Below, one piece after another: positions 1 through 7,551 of a DNA stretch of 64,000 bases. Each line of letters begins with the position of its first letter. Positions within the stretch are counted from its first letter, which is position 1. Made by a program: the position numbers and the translations under genes. The stretch lies in contig JBDSEV010000069.1 of NCBI GenBank assembly GCA_039919885.1, positions 1-64,000 of the forward strand, written 5' to 3'. The notes beneath the pieces were generated by a model. It was not told the DNA's origin, searched no databases, and saw only the letters and a program-made list of their open reading frames with translations. Source of the stretch: JACMLD01 sp039919885. GTDB taxonomy: Bacteria > Bacteroidota > Bacteroidia > Chitinophagales > Chitinophagaceae.

Positions 1-24
1 AAAAAAATAAAAATGTAAAGGAAC

Positions 25-1176
25 ATGACTGATTTCAATATTATCCGGCAATACAATTTTCCTACCGTTATCCGATTTGGCGCGGGTGCCATTAAAGAAC
101 TGCCGGACCACCTGCTGGCGAACGGCTTTAAAAAAGCCTTGCTTGTGACGGATCCATTGGTTGCGCAGCTCGGTTTTTTTAAACAGCTGCAACAAGACCT
201 GGCCGCAAAATCAATATCGGCTGAAGCTTTTTCGGACATTCATAAAAACCCGGTAAAATCGGATGTTTTAAAAGGCCGGGATGTTTTTAATGCAACTGAT
301 CGTGATTGTATTATTGGTATCGGCGGCGGAGCCGCTATGGACGTAGCAAGGGCAATTGTGCTGAGCATACACCACCACCGCGATTTATTTGATTACGACG
401 ATTTGATTGGGGGCGACCAATACGTTACCGAAGCAGTCCCTTATTTTATTACCGTGCCCACCACCAGCGGCACCGGTAGCGAGGTAGGCCGTAGCGCAAT
501 TATTTCCGAAGACGAGACCCACCGCAAGCGGATTTTGTTTTCGCCGAAGCTGCTGGCGAGGATAATTTTCGCAGACCCGTTGCTTACCATGGAACTACCG
601 GCTTTTATTACAGCCGCTACCGGCATGGATGCACTGACGCATAATATGGAAGCCTATATCGCCAAAGGGTTCCATCCCATGTGCGATGGCATCGCGCTGG
701 AAGGAATCTCATTAATCAATGGTTGCATTGTGGACGCTGTCAATAAACCCGACCTGGCATCGCGCAGCAAAATGATGATCGCATCGCTGATGGGCGCCGT
801 AGCATTCCAGAAAGGACTGGGTGTGGTACATTCCCTGGCACATCCGCTATCGGCTTTCCTGGATACCCACCACGGGCTGGCCAATGCAGTGAACCTCCCC
901 TACGGCATGCAATTCAACCTGGAAGGGTTGGCAGATAAATTCAAACGGATGGCCATTGCCATGAACCTGGAAAACGAGACCGGCGAAGCTGTGATCCGGC
1001 ATCTATTTACGCTGAATGAGCAAGTCAACTTACCCGTACGGTTAAGCGCAATTGGCGTTAAAGCGGAACACATTGATACACTGAGCGATCTTGCTTTTGC
1101 CGATTTCTGTCATCCGAGCAACCCAAGGCCGGTTACCCGGGCCGATTTCAAAACATTGTACACGGCAGCTTTGTAA
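25..1176 (+). CDS. Iron-containing alcohol dehydrogenase
   Basis: A 383-residue group III (metal-dependent) alcohol dehydrogenase, probably cytoplasmic, interconverting an alcohol and an aldehyde with NAD(P). The nucleotide-binding GIGGGAAMDVA stretch lies near residue 98, followed by PTTSGTGSE near 145. The metal ligands can be placed at D202, H206, H269 and H283, and this spacing matches that known for FucO-type enzymes, so the active site looks complete. The length is normal for the family. The start ATG is preceded by an AAAGGA-like ribosome site about 5 bases upstream. It is the first visible gene of an operon with the amide hydrolase 11 bases downstream and an aldehyde dehydrogenase after that. 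This context suggests it handles an amino alcohol or hydroxy-acid intermediate, but the exact substrate cannot be read from sequence. Confidence 0.9.
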   Translation: MTDFNIIRQYNFPTVIRFGAGAIKELPDHLLANGFKKALLVTDPLVAQLGFFKQLQQDLAAKSISAEAFSDIHKNPVKSDVLKGRDVFNATDRDCIIGIGGGAAMDVARAIVLSIHHHRDLFDYDDLIGGDQYVTEAVPYFITVPTTSGTGSEVGRSAIISEDETHRKRILFSPKLLARIIFADPLLTMELPAFITAATGMDALTHNMEAYIAKGFHPMCDGIALEGISLINGCIVDAVNKPDLASRSKMMIASLMGAVAFQKGLGVVHSLAHPLSAFLDTHHGLANAVNLPYGMQFNLEGLADKFKRMAIAMNLENETGEAVIRHLFTLNEQVNLPVRLSAIGVKAEHIDTLSDLAFADFCHPSNPRPVTRADFKTLYTAAL

Positions 1177-1187
1177 TACAATCAGAA

Positions 1188-1904
1188 ATGAATATTGGTC
1201 TAACTTATACCGGAACACCTGAAAAGCATGATAATTATGTGCGCTGGCTGAAACAAAACGACAATATACACATCGTTACATTGTCTCCTGAAACGAAGGA
1301 AAATAAAGGCATCATCGCGGACTGTGATGCCCTGGTGCTTTCCGGCGGCGTAGACATGCACCCGGGATATTATAACAGCAATAACTTTGTGTACCCCAAT
1401 ATGCCGCAACAATTCAATGAAAAAAGAGATGCGTTTGAAATAGGCCTTTTTGCGGCGGCACAAAAGCAACAGCTGCCGGTCCTGGGTATCTGCCGGGGAC
1501 TGCAGCTCATCAACTGCATCATGGGAGGAACATTGCAACAGGATCTCGCTGGAAAAAATAGCATTCATAAAGCCGTTACAGCGGAAAACAAAAAACAGTT
1601 TGATAAAGCGCACGGACTTCACATCAGCGCCGCAACGTTGCTTGCGCAAATAGCCGGCACTGACAGAGCCGTGGTAAACAGTGCACACCACCAGTGCGTT
1701 GATAAAATTGCAACCGAATTAATGGTCAATTGTATTTCGGACGACAACGTAATCGAAGGGCTTGAAAGGAAAGACAAAAAAACCAAATCCTTTCTTCTTT
1801 GCATACAGTGGCACCCGGAACGCATGTTTGAATTTCAATTAGAAAAAGCAGCTTTATCGTTGGGCATCAGGAACCTTTTCATTGAAGCCATTAAAAACAA
1901 ATAA
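1188..1904 (+). CDS. Gamma-glutamyl-gamma-aminobutyrate hydrolase-like (peptidase C26)
   Basis: A 238-residue class I glutamine amidotransferase-like hydrolase of the peptidase C26 family (PuuD type). Members cleave the gamma-glutamyl amide of gamma-glutamyl-GABA or similar compounds. The nucleophile is C102 in the GICRG elbow, with SGGVD near residue 52. The catalytic His lies in QWHPE near residue 210, and the HHQ motif before it is also typical of the family. It lies 11 bases after the alcohol dehydrogenase and 6 bases before an aldehyde dehydrogenase, so the three genes are almost certainly co-transcribed. The set resembles a glutamylated polyamine or amine pathway. The glutamine-synthetase-like ligase expected for such a pathway is not in the window and may lie upstream. 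Substrate assignment is inference. Confidence 0.88.
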   Translation: MNIGLTYTGTPEKHDNYVRWLKQNDNIHIVTLSPETKENKGIIADCDALVLSGGVDMHPGYYNSNNFVYPNMPQQFNEKRDAFEIGLFAAAQKQQLPVLGICRGLQLINCIMGGTLQQDLAGKNSIHKAVTAENKKQFDKAHGLHISAATLLAQIAGTDRAVVNSAHHQCVDKIATELMVNCISDDNVIEGLERKDKKTKSFLLCIQWHPERMFEFQLEKAALSLGIRNLFIEAIKNK

Positions 1905-1910
1905 TTATCC

Positions 1911-3269
1911 ATGACTATCATTAACCCAGCCACGCAGGAGATTATACAGGAAGTTGCCGAAGACAGCAATGCGGTGATCAATGAAAAATTTATGCGTTTA
2001 CGCACCGGGCAGCCGGCATGGGCGGCAAAGTCGGTGGAACAAAGAGTGGCCATCATACAAAAATTTTATGATCTGCTGGATGCCGAGAAAGATGCGCTGG
2101 CAGCCACGCTGACAGCCGAGATGGGCAAGCCGCTACAACAATCTTATAATGAAATTAACGGCGCAAGAACGCGCATTAAATATTTTATTGAAAATGCTCC
2201 GAAATACCTGGCGGAGGAATGGGTGGCGGTAGAACCTGGCACCAGGGAAAAAATTGTGTATGAGCCCCTGGGCATTATTGCCAATATCTCGGCATGGAAC
2301 TACCCCTACCTGGTAGGCAGCAATGTATTTATTCCGGCTTTGATTGCCGGTAATGCGGTATTGTATAAACCTTCGGAATACAGCTTGCTTACGGGTTTGC
2401 ATATTCAGCGGCTGTTTTATAAAGCAGGCGTACCGGAAGATGTTTTTGTAGTGGCTGCAGGTGCGGCAACTGTGGGTGAAGCCATTTTAGCATTGCCCCT
2501 GGATGGCTATTTTTTTACCGGCAGTTACAATACCGGGAAATACATTGCAGAAAAAACCGCGCATAAGCTGGTGCCGGTGCAGCTGGAACTGGGTGGCAAA
2601 GATCCGCTCTATATTGCTGATGATGTAGAAGATGTAAAGTCAGTTGCCATAGGAACAGCAGACGGGGCCTTCTATAACAACGGGCAAAGTTGCTGCAGTG
2701 TGGAAAGAATTTATGTGCACGAAAAAATTTACGACGAATATGTGGCTGCGTTTGTGCAGGAAGTGAAAAGCTGGAAGACCGGCGCACCAACGGAAGCAGG
2801 CGTCTACATCGGCCCGCTTACCAGGAACGCCCAGGTAGCGATTTTAGAATACCAGGTAAAAGACGCACTGGATAAGGGTGCCATCATTGCACAGGGAGGT
2901 AAAAAAATAAAAGGTAATTATTTTGAGCCTACCGTTGTCACCAATGTAACCAATGCGATGGCGGTGATGCGCGACGAATCGTTTGGACCGGTGATAGGCA
3001 TTATGAAAGTAGCAAGTGATGAAGCTGCCGTACTGCTGATGCAGGACACGGCGTACGGACTAACGGCGGGCGTGTATTCAAAAACTTTTGATCGCGCTGA
3101 GAAAATCATGAAACAGATGAATACCGGCACGGTATACTGGAACTGCTGCGACCGGGTGAGTGCATCTCTTCCCTGGAGCGGAAGAAAAAATTCTGGTTTG
3201 GGTGCTACCTTGTCGCACCAGGGCATTCATGCTTTCGTTCAGCCAAAGGCATACCATATACGTGGCTAA
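1911..3269 (+). CDS. NAD(P)-dependent aldehyde dehydrogenase
   Basis: A 452-residue aldehyde dehydrogenase of the ALDH superfamily, oxidising an aldehyde to the acid with NAD(P) in the cytoplasm. The catalytic residues are visible: general base E226 in QLELGGKDP and nucleophile C261 in NNGQSCCS. Cofactor-binding motifs include SAWNYP near 127 and KPSE near 153. The late ESFGP motif is also present. The length is slightly shorter than the usual 470-490, but all core motifs are intact. It follows the amide hydrolase by 6 bases. In putrescine-type pathways such an enzyme oxidises gamma-glutamyl-aminobutyraldehyde or succinate semialdehyde. Either is possible here, and the sequence does not decide between them. 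Confidence 0.9.
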   Translation: MTIINPATQEIIQEVAEDSNAVINEKFMRLRTGQPAWAAKSVEQRVAIIQKFYDLLDAEKDALAATLTAEMGKPLQQSYNEINGARTRIKYFIENAPKYLAEEWVAVEPGTREKIVYEPLGIIANISAWNYPYLVGSNVFIPALIAGNAVLYKPSEYSLLTGLHIQRLFYKAGVPEDVFVVAAGAATVGEAILALPLDGYFFTGSYNTGKYIAEKTAHKLVPVQLELGGKDPLYIADDVEDVKSVAIGTADGAFYNNGQSCCSVERIYVHEKIYDEYVAAFVQEVKSWKTGAPTEAGVYIGPLTRNAQVAILEYQVKDALDKGAIIAQGGKKIKGNYFEPTVVTNVTNAMAVMRDESFGPVIGIMKVASDEAAVLLMQDTAYGLTAGVYSKTFDRAEKIMKQMNTGTVYWNCCDRVSASLPWSGRKNSGLGATLSHQGIHAFVQPKAYHIRG

Positions 3270-3357
3270 AGCGGATAGGGAATACTTTGTGAATGCAGGT
3301 TCCTGCTTGAACCGGGTCGATAATATTGTACTATTAATTTATACGTAGAACCCTATA

Positions 3358-4254
3358 ATGGAATATCGCCTGCTTGGAAACTCGTCGTTGTCGGTGAGCC
3401 GCATCGGCTTTGGCTGTATGTCGCTTGCCGGTAGCGATTCAGCGAATAGCGACTTGTTGCATGCCGCTGTCGACAAGGGCATTAACTTTTTTGATACTGC
3501 GGATCTGTATGGGAATGGCAGTAACGAGGCGACACTCGGTGCTGCGCTGAAAGCAAACCGCAAAAACATTATATTGGCCACCAAGGTAGGCAACCAGTTG
3601 AAAGCCGACGGTAGTGGTACGGTATGGAACCCCAGCAAAAAACATATTTTAGCCGCAGTCAATGACAGCCTCAAAAGATTGCAAACCGATTATATTGATT
3701 TGTACCAGCTCCATGGGGGCACAATAGCCGATAATATTGATGAAACCATTGATGCATTTAACCTGCTGCAGCAACAGGGCAAGATCCGTTTTTACGGTAT
3801 TTCTTCCATCCGGCCCAACGTAATAAGGGCGTATGCATCCCGTTCATCGATTGCGAGTGTAATGATGCAGTATAGTTTGCTGGACAGGCGGCCGGAGGAA
3901 AGTTGTTTTGATATACTGGCCGGTAAAAATATTGGCATACTGGCCAGAGGTGGGTTGGCAGGTGGCCTGCTGGTTGATAAGCCCGCTAAGCAATACTTAA
4001 CCTACAGTGAACCGCTTGTGAAGAAAGCCGCAGCCAGCATTGCCGGGTTATCCAACAGTAAAAGGCTAGCCACCCAAACCTCCCTGCAATTCGTTTTGCA
4101 ACAACCGGCAATCACCGCGGCCATCGTTGGCATCCGAACCATGGAACAACTGGAAGCGGCCGTAAAAACGGAAGACACTCCTCCCCTGCACCCCGATGAG
4201 TATGCGCACTTGCAGCGGGCCATTGCTAAAAATTACTACGTGGAGCACCGATAA
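3358..4254 (+). CDS. Aldo/keto reductase
   Basis: A 298-residue aldo/keto reductase with a TIM-barrel fold and NADPH dependence expected for the family. The catalytic tetrad is visible as D46 and Y51 (FDTADLYG), K76 (ATKVG) and H119 (YQLHG). The C-terminal cofactor-binding part contains a GIRTMEQLE stretch matching the family's GxxxxxQL motif. It lies 88 bases downstream of the aldehyde dehydrogenase on the same strand, so it may be a separate transcription unit or the tail of the operon. No neighbour fixes its substrate. A general role in reducing carbonyl compounds is the safest reading. Confidence 0.88.
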   Translation: MEYRLLGNSSLSVSRIGFGCMSLAGSDSANSDLLHAAVDKGINFFDTADLYGNGSNEATLGAALKANRKNIILATKVGNQLKADGSGTVWNPSKKHILAAVNDSLKRLQTDYIDLYQLHGGTIADNIDETIDAFNLLQQQGKIRFYGISSIRPNVIRAYASRSSIASVMMQYSLLDRRPEESCFDILAGKNIGILARGGLAGGLLVDKPAKQYLTYSEPLVKKAAASIAGLSNSKRLATQTSLQFVLQQPAITAAIVGIRTMEQLEAAVKTEDTPPLHPDEYAHLQRAIAKNYYVEHR

Positions 4255-4302
4255 ACTGGTCTCCGGCGCCGGGAAGTATTTATTTTTTGGCGCAGGCAAC
4301 GC

Positions 4303-4331
4303 TTTACACATTAACTGCATTTATACTTTTA
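4303..4331 (+). promoter_or_regulatory. Weak Bacteroidota-type promoter candidate for the ECF sigma operon
   Basis: A TACTTTTA box at 4324-4331 matches seven of eight positions of the Bacteroidota -7 consensus TAnnTTTG. A TTTACA element lies upstream at 4303. The box ends 27 bases before the sigma-factor start codon. The upstream element is not a good match to the usual -33 TTTG, so this is tentative. Confidence 0.25.
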
Positions 4332-4358
4332 TAACCAACCAACATTCTTTACTCTTTC

Positions 4359-4913
4359 ATGGAAATAGCAAAACTGGTTAAGGAAGCCAAACAAGGAAGC
4401 ACTGCTGCGCAGAAATGCCTGTTTGACCAGTTGTCGGATAAAATGCTGCTGCTATGCCGCCGCTATGTAAAAAACAGGGAAGACGCAGAAGAGCTATTGC
4501 TGGATGGTTTCTATAAGTTTTTTAAAAATCTTCCTTCTTTTAATTACCAGGGAGATCCGGCGTTGTACGCCTGGCTAAAAAGAATTATGGTAAATGAATG
4601 CCTGATGTTCCTACGGAAGAAAAACGCGTTTAGTATGGTAACAGAATCTGCAGGGGAAGAGATGGCCCTGGAAGAAGCAGCCCTTAATAATTTATCTGCC
4701 GCAGAAATTTTTAATATGATTGTTCAGCTGCCGGTTGGCTACCGCACCGTATTTAATTTGTATGCGGTGGAAGGAATGACCCATGGAGAAATTGCCTGCG
4801 CACTGGGCATCAGTGAAGGCACTTCCAAATCGCAACTGAGTAAAGCCCGCTCCTTATTACAAAAAATGTTGGCTCAAAAAGGCACCGAATATGGCAAACG
4901 AAAAACAAACTGA
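4359..4913 (+). CDS. ECF-type RNA polymerase sigma factor
   Basis: A 184-residue sigma-70 family protein of the extracytoplasmic-function class, directing RNA polymerase to a small regulon. Region 2 spans about residues 8-80, with the RYVKNREDAEELLLDGFYKFF helix. Region 4 spans about 125-175, with a VFNLYAVEGMTHGEIA helix-turn-helix and the ISEGTSKSQLSKAR recognition helix. The length is normal. The last 23 bases overlap the start of the next gene, a single-pass membrane protein that is the likely anti-sigma partner. The following genes encode an outer-membrane barrel and a secreted protein, suggesting the operon answers envelope conditions. Autoregulation is common in this family but cannot be shown here. 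Confidence 0.9.
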   Translation: MEIAKLVKEAKQGSTAAQKCLFDQLSDKMLLLCRRYVKNREDAEELLLDGFYKFFKNLPSFNYQGDPALYAWLKRIMVNECLMFLRKKNAFSMVTESAGEEMALEEAALNNLSAAEIFNMIVQLPVGYRTVFNLYAVEGMTHGEIACALGISEGTSKSQLSKARSLLQKMLAQKGTEYGKRKTN

Positions 4914-5592
4914 TGGTCTTCATTGGGTGAATAAACTGGATCAGTTGGACAGTTTACCCGGAGCTTCAATGCCCGATAAAAACAGTTCCTGGGAACGGTT
5001 GCACGGGCGGCTGCATGAAAAACGCCGCCGGAAAAACCATGGCTGGTATTGGGCTGCTGCCTGTTTCTTGTTGCTCTCCGCGTGGCCATTGCTGGTTAAA
5101 ATAAAAAAGCAACCAGTATCGTTGCAAAATTTGGTGGAGCAACGGCAGGTTCCGATCCAATCAATACCGGCCATCGTAATTAACCCGGATATGATGCCGG
5201 TGATAACTTCAAAACCGCCGGCAAAAAAAGAAATGGCTTACCATTCTTTAAAACACACCCCGAATCCAATTGAGAAAAACAAAATAGATCCGGGCGAAGG
5301 AATGATAGCTGCTGATAGCAAAGCCGACTCTACAACTACCACAATGAGTGGCCATGGGCCGGATACAGCAGTTGCTCTTGTGGCCGCAATGCCTGCAAAA
5401 AAGAGATTGCCCGTTGTGCATATCAACGAACTGGGAAAACAGGAACAGGAAAATGCAAAGTTTGCATCGCGCACCCAGTGGCCTGCTTTTCAAATCAGAT
5501 TTCTTAACCAGGAAAACAATTCAGGTACATCCACAGCGCCGGTGCATACAGCATCGGACATATTGCAAATAAAAATTCCACTCAAAAATTAA
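4891..5592 (+). CDS. Single-pass membrane protein, probable anti-sigma factor
   Basis: A 233-residue protein of no family I can name. It has a basic, Arg/Lys/His-rich cytoplasmic N-terminus up to about residue 48 and one membrane segment at about residues 50-70 (WYWAAACFLLLSAWPLLV). A long, low-complexity Lys/Pro/Thr-rich outer part follows. Its start lies inside the end of the ECF sigma gene, a 23-base overlap typical of sigma/anti-sigma pairs. That position and the topology (cytoplasmic head, one helix, periplasmic tail) are the reasons for proposing an anti-sigma role. No zinc-binding anti-sigma motif (HxxxCxxC) is visible, so this is inference from context. Confidence 0.7.
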   Translation: MANEKQTDGLHWVNKLDQLDSLPGASMPDKNSSWERLHGRLHEKRRRKNHGWYWAAACFLLLSAWPLLVKIKKQPVSLQNLVEQRQVPIQSIPAIVINPDMMPVITSKPPAKKEMAYHSLKHTPNPIEKNKIDPGEGMIAADSKADSTTTTMSGHGPDTAVALVAAMPAKKRLPVVHINELGKQEQENAKFASRTQWPAFQIRFLNQENNSGTSTAPVHTASDILQIKIPLKN

Positions 5593-5596
5593 TTAC

Positions 5597-6703
5597 ATGA
5601 AAACATTGGTATTACTGGTGCTTCTCACAAGCATCTCGGCGGAGCTTTGCGCGCAAACAAAAGCCGACAAGGCATTTGAAGTGCCGGATAATATTGTTTT
5701 TAACCGGCGATTTTATATCAGCCTGGATCACGGAAATAGCATGAAGCTGGAACTCGCTGATATCACCGACCTGGAGAAATTAAAGAATATTGATTCATTG
5801 TTAAAAATTTTTATAACAGATATCAGTGGACTAAAAGATTCACTGGCAGAACCGCTTTCCGCTAAACGGATCGACTATCTAACAGATGAAAATGGCAGAA
5901 AAAAAATACGGTTCCAGCAATTTTTGCCAAAAGGCAATGCATTCGTTCTGGGACGCGAAGGAGAATTGGCTTCCCTGCGTACAGAACAGGACACCATTCA
6001 TATCATCGGCATTATTTTAAATCCGTCGAAACCGGCAGACAAAATAAGCCTTACCCATCCCCGCTACTACCACATCAGTTTCTACCTGAATAATATCAAT
6101 GAACTTGGCGCCTATATGGATGGCCGGCTCGCAGCAAAAATACAGTTGATTCAAAAAAACCTGCAGGGAAAATGGCCAACGGTGCTTGGCACGGGATCGC
6201 ATTACCTGAAAGCAGACAATACCATTGTGGTGGACCAGCCCAGGGGATTTACGGGCACCGGTGATGTGGTAACCGGCTTTCTGTCTGTGAATGTCCAGAA
6301 TTACAAAAGCTATTTTGTTCCCTCGTTTAGTGTGGGCGCCATTTTTTCAATCGCCAACCGGGAGAAGAATTTTAAGTGGGAGCCAGGTTTGTTGTGGGAA
6401 CCGCATTTCTTCTTTGGCAAAAACAGCCAGGACAAACTGCAGACGTTTAGAAATGATTTTCTTACGCTGGTATATGGCCAGGGCGGGGTAACAGACCATG
6501 ACCCCCGAAAAGATTTCACGTTCAGCGCCGTTTTTTCACTTGGTTACCTGATTCACCGCGAAGGCGATTTTATTGACAAAAACACTTTCCGGCTGGGTGC
6601 TGGTAAAATAAAAATGTCTAAAACAACCATTGAGCCGGCCATGTATTTTAATAACTTTTTCCGTGGTGTAACGCCGGCAATAAAAATTAGTCAGCGTTTC
6701 TAA
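5597..6703 (+). CDS. Putative outer-membrane beta-barrel protein of the sigma operon
   Basis: A 368-residue exported protein with a signal peptide at residues 1-20 ending in the LCAQ cleavage region. The first half is soluble-looking and mixed alpha/beta. The second half, from about residue 200, is a run of alternating polar and aromatic strands, and the protein ends in Phe (ISQRF), as outer-membrane barrels often do. It begins 4 bases after the putative anti-sigma gene, so it belongs to the ECF operon. I recognise no named family. A role in the envelope response controlled by this sigma factor is inference. Confidence 0.75.
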   Translation: MKTLVLLVLLTSISAELCAQTKADKAFEVPDNIVFNRRFYISLDHGNSMKLELADITDLEKLKNIDSLLKIFITDISGLKDSLAEPLSAKRIDYLTDENGRKKIRFQQFLPKGNAFVLGREGELASLRTEQDTIHIIGIILNPSKPADKISLTHPRYYHISFYLNNINELGAYMDGRLAAKIQLIQKNLQGKWPTVLGTGSHYLKADNTIVVDQPRGFTGTGDVVTGFLSVNVQNYKSYFVPSFSVGAIFSIANREKNFKWEPGLLWEPHFFFGKNSQDKLQTFRNDFLTLVYGQGGVTDHDPRKDFTFSAVFSLGYLIHREGDFIDKNTFRLGAGKIKMSKTTIEPAMYFNNFFRGVTPAIKISQRF

Positions 6704-6746
6704 CGAACGTATTTGCATGAAAATTACCACAGCAGAAAAGAACAAT

Positions 6747-7400
6747 ATGAAAAATTATCTTTTTATCGTTTTTTCGACATTATTTACCTTGTCGTCGTTT
6801 GCCCAGCTCGCTCATACAAAATGGAAAGCAACCATTCATACTCCCGATCCGAAAAATGTTATTTTTGATTTTAAAAAAGATACGGCTGTCATTTATGCTG
6901 TTGCCGGTAACGATGTTATTGAAGTTATGACGTATTCAGCAACGGGAAATTCTTTAACGTTAACAAAAATAAACGGCGAGAGCGACTGCAACGATGGTTC
7001 ATCCGGGCAATATAACTTTTCAATAAAAAGTGATAGTCTATTTGTGGCGCTGTTCAAAGATGAGTGCTACGACCGGTCTTCCGCGATTGATAAAACCAAA
7101 TGGTCAAAATGGAAAACGTATCCTGGTATAAAAGTGGATGAAACCATCCTCCGGCAGTATACCGGCGTGTATGCCCGCGATCAAACGCATCCTATCCTCA
7201 TCACGCTTGAAAACGGCGTACTCTACGCGGAAGGCCCTAATAACAACCTGCCCAAATCGCCATTTACACCCATCTCCGCGTCAAAGTTTTTTTTACGCAT
7301 CGCCGGTGTTGAAATGGATTTTATAAAAGACGCAAAGGAGAAAGTTGTTACATTGATCTCCCACGAAGAAACGGACATTGAATTGAAGAAAATAAAATAA
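6747..7400 (+). CDS. Secreted hypothetical protein
   Basis: A 217-residue exported protein. The open frame extends back to 6717, but the Met at 6747 starts a clean signal peptide (MKNYLFIVFSTLFTLSSFAQ), so this start is preferred. The mature part is beta-rich, with a central stretch that includes two Cys about residues 82 and 109 and a C-terminal lipocalin-like or tail-domain look. I cannot name the family. It follows the barrel gene by about 43 bases on the same strand and may be the last member of the ECF operon. Confidence 0.7.
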   Translation: MKNYLFIVFSTLFTLSSFAQLAHTKWKATIHTPDPKNVIFDFKKDTAVIYAVAGNDVIEVMTYSATGNSLTLTKINGESDCNDGSSGQYNFSIKSDSLFVALFKDECYDRSSAIDKTKWSKWKTYPGIKVDETILRQYTGVYARDQTHPILITLENGVLYAEGPNNNLPKSPFTPISASKFFLRIAGVEMDFIKDAKEKVVTLISHEETDIELKKIK

Positions 7401-7551
7401 TACGCAATAAATCGAAAAATACTCATTGGCTGCATGGCATTGCCTGGTGCATAAATTTTATGTGAATGCAGCAATGCAGCACAGAATTCTTTTCCCCCCT
7501 AACCGCAACGGCGGGCCTTGTACTTGCCGTGTGCCATCCATGGTTATTTAA

